Below, one piece after another: positions 6,991-10,425 of a stretch of DNA of 10,425 nt. The notes under the pieces were generated by a model. That model searched no databases. It was not told where the DNA came from and saw nothing but the letters and a program-made list of their open reading frames with translations. Every line of letters begins with the position of its first letter. Position 1 is the first letter of the stretch. Source of the stretch: Candidatus Woesearchaeota archaeon (lineage in GTDB: Archaea > Nanobdellota > Nanobdellia > Woesearchaeales > GW2011-AR9); NCBI GenBank assembly GCA_016188105.1, contig JACPIL010000012.1, forward strand, positions 1 to 10,425. The letters are read 5' to 3'. Both the position numbers and the translations under genes were made by a program.

Positions 6991-7007
6991 TCCCTCCAGC
7001 CGCCCCA

Positions 7008-7013
7008 TTTTTT
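7008..7013 (+). terminator. T-run terminator of tRNA-His
   Basis: Six T residues directly after the encoded CCA, a usual archaeal termination signal for short RNA genes. The HisRS TATA box begins about 10 nt later. Confidence 0.6.
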
Positions 7014-7023
7014 CTAAGCAGAA

Positions 7024-7034
7024 TATATATAAAA
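7024..7034 (+). promoter_or_regulatory. TATA box for HisRS
   Basis: TATATATAAAA, a strong archaeal TATA box centred about 27-28 nt before the ATG at 7057, predicting a nearly leaderless mRNA and supporting that ATG over the one at 7063. Confidence 0.65.
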
Positions 7035-7056
7035 CAGTAAATACTTCTCTAATAAC

Positions 7057-8331
7057 ATGGAAATGCAAACCGCCAAGGGGGTAAAGGACTTGTCTCCCGA
7101 AGAGAAAATCTTGAAGAATAAAGTAGTCAATACTATCACTAAAACGTTTGAATTATATGGGTTTGCACCTTTAGAAACACCTATTCTGGAAAGATATGAA
7201 ACGCTAGCTGCAAAGTATGGCGCTGGCGCAGAAAGTGATGTGTTGAAAGAAACTTTCAAATTACAAGATCAGGGCGGACGGCAATTAGGATTGCGGTTCG
7301 AATTTACCACCTCCTTGGCTAGATTTGTGGCGCAAAATCCGACCTTAAAGATGCCCTTGAAGGTTTACCAAGTCGGCAGTAATTTTCGGGATGGCCCGAT
7401 TAAATTAGGTCGAGAAAGAGAATTCTGGCAATGTGATGCAGATACTATCGGCGCTTCTTCGATGTTAGCGGAAGCAGAGCAGATTGGCATGCTTTGTGAA
7501 GTATTTAGGCAATTAGATTTTAAATTTTTCATCAAGGTAAATAATAGAAAGATATTGAATGGTATTTTGAAGCAATCTGGAATTACTGAAGTAAGGGAAG
7601 CATTGATCGCTATCGATAAATTGGATAAGATTGGAAAAGCTGGCGTTTCTGATGAGTTAAAACAGCGTGGTTATAGTAAAGCACAGATTGACAAAGTATT
7701 TTCTTTCTTAACTAAAGGAGTAACTCCTGCTTCTTTGAAGAAAAAAATAACGGATGAAGAAGGGAAACAAGGTATTGCTGAATTAGAAGAATTATTTGGT
7801 TATTTGAAATCTTTAGGCGCAAAGGAAGCGGAATTTGATCTTTCTTTGATCAGAGGGCAGGCATATTATACTGGAACTGTTCTCGAGGCTTATCTAAAGA
7901 ATAGCGCTATTACTTCTTCTATCGCTTCTGGAGGAAGGTATGATCAGATGATCGGCAGCTTTATGGGCGGTGGCAGGGAAATTGCTGCAGTGGGCGTTTC
8001 TTTTGGCATAACCCCGATCATGGAGCAGATGAAAGCTAAGAATAAGCTGGAAGAAAAAACTCCCGCAAAGGTTTTGGTTATTCCTATCAATGTTACTGAT
8101 GAAGCGTTGAAGATTGCGCAAGAATTGAGGAAGAATGGAATTTCCACTGATTTTGCTCTGGGCAAGAAAGGCGTAAGCAAGAATTTGGAATACGCGAATG
8201 CTTTAGCTATTCCTTATGTAGCGATTATCGGTGAAGAAGAATTGAAGAAGAAGAAAGTTCTTCTCAAAGAGATGAGTTCCGGGACCGAGCAGATGTTGTC
8301 AGTGAAGGATTTGGTTAAGAAGCTGCAGTGA
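7057..8331 (+). CDS. hisS: Histidine-tRNA ligase (HisRS)
   Basis: 424 aa, full length. It charges tRNA-His with histidine using ATP. Class II signatures are in order: motif 1 PLETPILE (38-45), the LRFEFTTSLARF segment (79-90), motif 2 with Arg111 and REREFWQCDADTIG (119-132), the HisRS-specific LIRGQAYYTGTVLEA (264-278, Arg266 for histidine activation), GGRYD (292-296) and motif 3 AVGVSFGITPI (311-321). The C-terminal anticodon-binding domain spans about 337-424 (VLVIPI to the end). At the motif 3 site where bacterial enzymes have an Arg that touches ATP (GLER), the residue is Thr319; I cannot tell whether this is normal for the lineage. The gene for its substrate tRNA lies 50 nt upstream. 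The stop is followed after 1 nt by the ATG of a small membrane-protein gene, suggesting one transcript. Confidence 0.96.
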   Translation: MEMQTAKGVKDLSPEEKILKNKVVNTITKTFELYGFAPLETPILERYETLAAKYGAGAESDVLKETFKLQDQGGRQLGLRFEFTTSLARFVAQNPTLKMPLKVYQVGSNFRDGPIKLGREREFWQCDADTIGASSMLAEAEQIGMLCEVFRQLDFKFFIKVNNRKILNGILKQSGITEVREALIAIDKLDKIGKAGVSDELKQRGYSKAQIDKVFSFLTKGVTPASLKKKITDEEGKQGIAELEELFGYLKSLGAKEAEFDLSLIRGQAYYTGTVLEAYLKNSAITSSIASGGRYDQMIGSFMGGGREIAAVGVSFGITPIMEQMKAKNKLEEKTPAKVLVIPINVTDEALKIAQELRKNGISTDFALGKKGVSKNLEYANALAIPYVAIIGEEELKKKKVLLKEMSSGTEQMLSVKDLVKKLQ

Positions 8332-8332
8332 T

Positions 8333-8500
8333 ATGGATAGGAAAAGATTCTTGAAAATTATTGGACTTATTGCGGTTTTAGTATTGGTTGCAAATATGAT
8401 TTTGTTTGCGTTGAGAATCATTAATGGATTGGTGTTCTGGGCAGTTATTATTGTCGGTGCAGTGTTTGCGTTTAAAGTGCTGCCGAAGATGAAAAAGTAA
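8333..8500 (+). CDS. Small two-pass membrane protein, 55 aa
   Basis: The ATG at 8333 follows the HisRS stop by a single base (TGATATG), and the frame runs to TAA at 8498-8500. The product has a basic start (MDRKRFLK), a hydrophobic segment at about residues 8-28, a short turn (RIINGL, 28-33), a second hydrophobic segment at about 33-48 and a basic end (PKMKK). This pattern predicts a small hairpin membrane protein with both ends inside the cell. I recognise no family. Termination-reinitiation coupling with HisRS is likely because there is no ribosome site and no separate TATA box. It ends 12 nt from the convergent methionine aminopeptidase stop. Confidence 0.65.
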   Translation: MDRKRFLKIIGLIAVLVLVANMILFALRIINGLVFWAVIIVGAVFAFKVLPKMKK

Positions 8501-8512
8501 ATTTTCTACAGG

Positions 8513-9424
8513 CTACCACTCATCCATTTCAGTTCTGGTATAGACAATCGGCTTATCTTTGACGATCATAGAATGTTCAAACTGGGTCACCATTCCGCCT
8601 GAGACTTCTACTAAAGGTGGATAAGATCGGACAATGCCAAGCTGCTGCAACTCCCGCATGCCTAAAGCTGCTGGACCTTTGCCGAATTGTCTTGTCAACC
8701 ATCTAGTTGTAAATGGTAAGCCTTGTTGTGATTTAACATACTCAAGAATTTTCTTAGCATGGGGGGAACGGACTCCTTTTTCTTTACCGACCATAAAAAT
8801 AGTTGCCGGTCCTTTCTCTTTGATCAATCCTTGTCCGTTAGTCACGAAAGGTTCGATGGCGATCTGCCAACTTTCTTTCAATTCGGTTTTATCTTTGTTA
8901 TTAAAACTTGGAATGGTAATTCCGCTATGTACTTTGTAGCGCTCAATGTTGTGTCCGGAAAGATTCTTCACCGTGGTAAATCCTAATGCTTCTGCTTCAG
9001 AATACTGGGCTTCTCCCAGCTGCCAGAGCGGTGTGCCAGGGCGAACTAATTTGATTGCTGATTTCAGAGCATTTTGCGCTGCCTTGACCATCTCTTTGTG
9101 TTCGTTTGATGACCCAACGATAACCGTCATGGCATTATCTGCAAGGTAACCGTCAATATGTACACCCATATCAACTTTGATAACATCTCCCTCTTTGGAG
9201 ACAGCAGTATCATCTTCGGTAGGGCAGAAGTGAGCAGCAGTATCATTCACGGCCATCTGCGCCCAGGCGATCTGTCCGCCTAAATCTTTGATGCGCTTTT
9301 CACAATAATCCATCACTTGTAAAAATGAGGTTCCTGGTTTGGAGAGTTTTTTTGCTCCTTCATGTTTTACTTGTGAAGCGATCTTTCCAGCTTTGAGAAG
9401 AATCTTTTGCACTTCTGGATCCAT
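8513..9424 (-). CDS. map: Methionine aminopeptidase, type 2 (archaeal)
   Basis: 303 aa, typical of archaeal type 2 enzymes. It removes the initiator Met from new proteins whose second residue is small. The two-metal site is complete: Asp85 (KVDMG), Asp96 (LADNA), His158 (SGHNI), Glu191 (IEPF) and Glu283 (QFEHS), with the substrate-side His65 (AAHFCP) and His166. The region of about 200-265, between the fourth and fifth ligands, is the helical insertion that separates type 2 from type 1. The ATG at 9424 lies 25 nt from a strong minus-strand TATA box, supporting this start. The gene is divergent from 9535-9963 and converges with the HisRS operon at its 3' end. All residues expected for activity are present. 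Confidence 0.96.
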   Translation of the reverse strand: MDPEVQKILLKAGKIASQVKHEGAKKLSKPGTSFLQVMDYCEKRIKDLGGQIAWAQMAVNDTAAHFCPTEDDTAVSKEGDVIKVDMGVHIDGYLADNAMTVIVGSSNEHKEMVKAAQNALKSAIKLVRPGTPLWQLGEAQYSEAEALGFTTVKNLSGHNIERYKVHSGITIPSFNNKDKTELKESWQIAIEPFVTNGQGLIKEKGPATIFMVGKEKGVRSPHAKKILEYVKSQQGLPFTTRWLTRQFGKGPAALGMRELQQLGIVRSYPPLVEVSGGMVTQFEHSMIVKDKPIVYTRTEMDEW

Positions 9425-9444
9425 GCTCTGTTATGAGTAGAGAA

Positions 9445-9453
9445 TTATATAAA
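9445..9453 (-). promoter_or_regulatory. TATA box for methionine aminopeptidase
   Basis: On the minus strand this reads TTTATATAA, near consensus, centred 25 nt before the ATG at 9424. It sits in the 110-nt divergent region shared with the gene at 9535. Confidence 0.65.
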
Positions 9454-9504
9454 TGTTGTTGTGATATAATTCTGTTGAGATTCACTTCTTCACTCTAGAA
9501 ATAC

Positions 9505-9512
9505 TTTTAAAG
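9505..9512 (+). promoter_or_regulatory. TATA box for the gene at 9535
   Basis: TTTTAAAG centred 26-27 nt before the ATG at 9535, at leaderless spacing. Confidence 0.6.
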
Positions 9513-9534
9513 AGATGTTTTCTCACTTTGAGCT

Positions 9535-9963
9535 ATGGAAAGAACAGACCTTGGTAACTACACTGCAACTTGCTTAATGCAGCAGAGAAATATAATAGAA
9601 GCCTGTCGGGAGACAGCTGAACGCCTTTCTTTGATTGTCACAGAAAATGGTGAGAATTTCCAGCAAACCGGAAAAATTGAACTTCCTACCTCGCCGGTAT
9701 TTACGCCGATCTATTTTTTCGGCGATCATGGCGCTGATAGACCTTCTCTAAGGGGATTGGTGAATATTAAAGTAGCTACTAGCGATGTTGATGCTAGCGT
9801 GTATGACCGGGTAAGCGAATTCAGAATAATCACGGCTGAGAGAGCTCCCAATAAATTATCTCAGCGGCTTGTAGAACGATATAGAAGCCGATTAGGCGAA
9901 CTAGAACCTTCTGTGATGAGTATGGACGAGTTCTTTTTAGGGGTTTATCCTCGCTATTTTTAA
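9535..9963 (+). CDS. Hypothetical protein, 142 aa
   Basis: Not recognised. The start sits 26 nt after a TATA-like box and the frame ends at TAA 9961-9963. The N-terminal 35 residues look helical (QQRNIIEACRETAERLSLIV), followed by a probable beta region with FTPIYFFGDHGADRP (about 57-71) and LVNIKVATSDVDASVYDRV, then a basic helical stretch (KLSQRLVERYRSRLGEL) and an aromatic end (EFFLGVYPRYF). No signal peptide, membrane span, P-loop or zinc site is seen. It lies divergent from methionine aminopeptidase and upstream of the FKBP gene, but separate promoters mean the context says little about its job. Confidence 0.7.
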   Translation: MERTDLGNYTATCLMQQRNIIEACRETAERLSLIVTENGENFQQTGKIELPTSPVFTPIYFFGDHGADRPSLRGLVNIKVATSDVDASVYDRVSEFRIITAERAPNKLSQRLVERYRSRLGELEPSVMSMDEFFLGVYPRYF

Positions 9964-10007
9964 CCTCACTATTTTTACTTTCTTTAACTTCTTTAGTTGC
10001 GTAACGC

Positions 10008-10015
10008 TTAAATAA
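10008..10015 (+). promoter_or_regulatory. Candidate TATA box for the FKBP gene
   Basis: TTAAATAA would place the start of transcription near 10037, leaving a leader of about 60 nt. Other AT tracts at 10047-10055 and 10075-10084 compete; the last is too close to the ATG to be used in the normal way. Confidence 0.35.
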
Positions 10016-10082
10016 CGGAAGTATTATTTTGCTGAAAATTACTAACAATTAAAAACTGATTCTTGTTTTTGTTGTTTTATAT

Positions 10083-10091
10083 AGAGGTTGA
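10083..10091 (+). promoter_or_regulatory. Shine-Dalgarno-like site of the FKBP gene
   Basis: AGAGGTTGA, with its GAGG core 8 nt before the ATG at 10096. It resembles the archaeal anti-SD complement GGAGGTGA. It is the only convincing ribosome site in the window and fits a leadered mRNA. Confidence 0.55.
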
Positions 10092-10095
10092 AATT

Positions 10096-10425
10096 ATGCC
10101 AGCAAAGGAAGTAAGTGTAAAGAAAGGAAACAAGGTTAAAGTTGATTACAAAGGTACATTTGATGACGGAACAGTTTTCGATGCCTCAGAAAAACATGGG
10201 CAACCTTTGGAATTTGAAGTAGGCTCTGGCCAAGTGATCAAAGGTTTTGATGAAGCAGTGATGGGGATGAAGAAGGGAGAGGAGAAAAATATAACCCTTC
10301 CTCCTGTAGAAGCATACGGTGAAGTGAAGGCTGAACTGCGTAAGAAAGTGCCACGCCAACAATTGCCGCAAGACCAAGAGCCTAAAGTAGGGATGATCTT
10401 ATCAGTAGGTTTGCCAAACGGAATG
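10096..10425 (+). CDS. FKBP-type peptidyl-prolyl isomerase with flap insert (SlyD-like), 3' end beyond window
   Basis: 110 codons are present and the frame is open at the window edge. The FKBP core is clear: VKVDYKGTFDDGTVFDAS near residues 13-30 (Tyr and Asp of the active-site strand), FEVGSGQVIKGFDEAVMGMK at about 41-60 (the Val-Ile pair lining the proline pocket), then PVEAYGEV. After AYG the chain continues ELRKKVPRQQLP...PKVGMIL, which is the start of the insert-in-flap domain of long archaeal FKBPs and bacterial SlyD; that domain gives these proteins chaperone activity on unfolded clients. The protein is expected in the cytosol, since no signal peptide is seen. The metal-binding His-rich tail of some SlyD proteins cannot be judged because the end is missing. 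A Shine-Dalgarno-like site sets the start. Confidence 0.93.
   Translation, partial: MPAKEVSVKKGNKVKVDYKGTFDDGTVFDASEKHGQPLEFEVGSGQVIKGFDEAVMGMKKGEEKNITLPPVEAYGEVKAELRKKVPRQQLPQDQEPKVGMILSVGLPNGM

Larger units (their letters stand above)
6857..7007 (+). tRNA. tRNA-His (anticodon GTG) with T-loop intron
   Basis: Two exons (6857-6915 and 6991-7007) join to a 76-nt tRNA including encoded G-1 and CCA. The acceptor stem GCGGCTG pairs fully with CAGCCGC (7 bp). G-1 (6857) faces discriminator C73 (7004), the identity pair of tRNA-His. The D loop has A14 and G18 G19, and the D stem is weak (one G-U, one T-T mismatch). The anticodon stem CAGGT/ACCTG carries loop CTGTGGC with anticodon GTG at 6891-6893. 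The T stem GAGGG (6905-6909) pairs with CCCTC (6992-6996) only after 75 nt are removed, restoring the T loop TTCGATT. The anticodon loop has no intron. The gene has its own TATA box and ends at a T run, 50 nt before the HisRS start, so tRNA and cognate synthetase genes are neighbours. A search using a canonical T arm would miss or truncate this gene. Confidence 0.93.

Noticed and set aside
6857..7007. Permuted or split tRNA
   Set aside because: Exon order is 5' to 3' and a single in-line intron restores a complete cloverleaf, so neither is needed.
8634..8939. Plus-strand frame inside the methionine aminopeptidase gene
   Set aside because: Antisense shadow; the minus-strand product has all metal ligands of the enzyme.
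9830..10048. 72-codon minus-strand frame with hydrophobic ends
   Set aside because: Overlaps the end of the 9535-9963 gene antisense and has no family resemblance; no promoter evidence was weighed strong enough to keep it.

Overview
The window is archaeal. The evidence is a group II chaperonin (thermosome), a type 2 methionine aminopeptidase, an archaeal-type HisRS, an FKBP isomerase with a flap insert, AT-rich TATA boxes in front of almost every gene, and a tRNA-His gene interrupted by a bulge-helix-bulge (BHB) intron. Small orphan genes, tight packing and low GC suggest a DPANN-like lineage (Woesearchaeota or Pacearchaeota type), but that placement is inference.

Layout. 1-594 (-) is an unrecognised protein cut by the window edge; it lies 21 nt downstream of a metallo-beta-lactamase-fold hydrolase (616-1419, -). 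A divergent promoter region follows. 1540-2975 (+) holds three small orphan genes, the first with a Walker A motif. 3020-4633 is the thermosome. 4678-6114 encodes a two-part membrane protein: an N-terminal region that aligns with CDP-alcohol phosphatidyltransferases but has lost most catalytic residues, then a diacylglycerol-kinase-like domain lacking the Asp of its DGE motif. 6165-6812 is a histidine-box (fatty acid hydroxylase superfamily) protein. 6857-7007 is tRNA-His(GTG) with a 75-nt intron in the T loop. 7057-8331 is HisRS, followed after 1 nt by an unlisted 55-aa membrane protein (8333-8500). Methionine aminopeptidase (8513-9424, -) converges on it. 9535-9963 is another orphan, and 10096-10425 is the start of an FKBP isomerase gene that runs off the window.

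How it works together. Much of the window is protein synthesis and maturation: tRNA-His beside its own synthetase, N-terminal Met removal, chaperonin folding and prolyl isomerisation. The lipid-kinase-like fusion and the hydroxylase-like gene are adjacent and both membrane-linked, so they may share a lipid-modifying role (inference).

Regulation. Nearly every gene has its own TATA-like box centred 24-28 nt upstream of the start codon, which predicts leaderless transcripts. The FKBP gene is the clear exception, with a Shine-Dalgarno-like sequence. No stretch over 300 bases lacks a gene. I see no IS element, CRISPR array, rRNA or replication origin.
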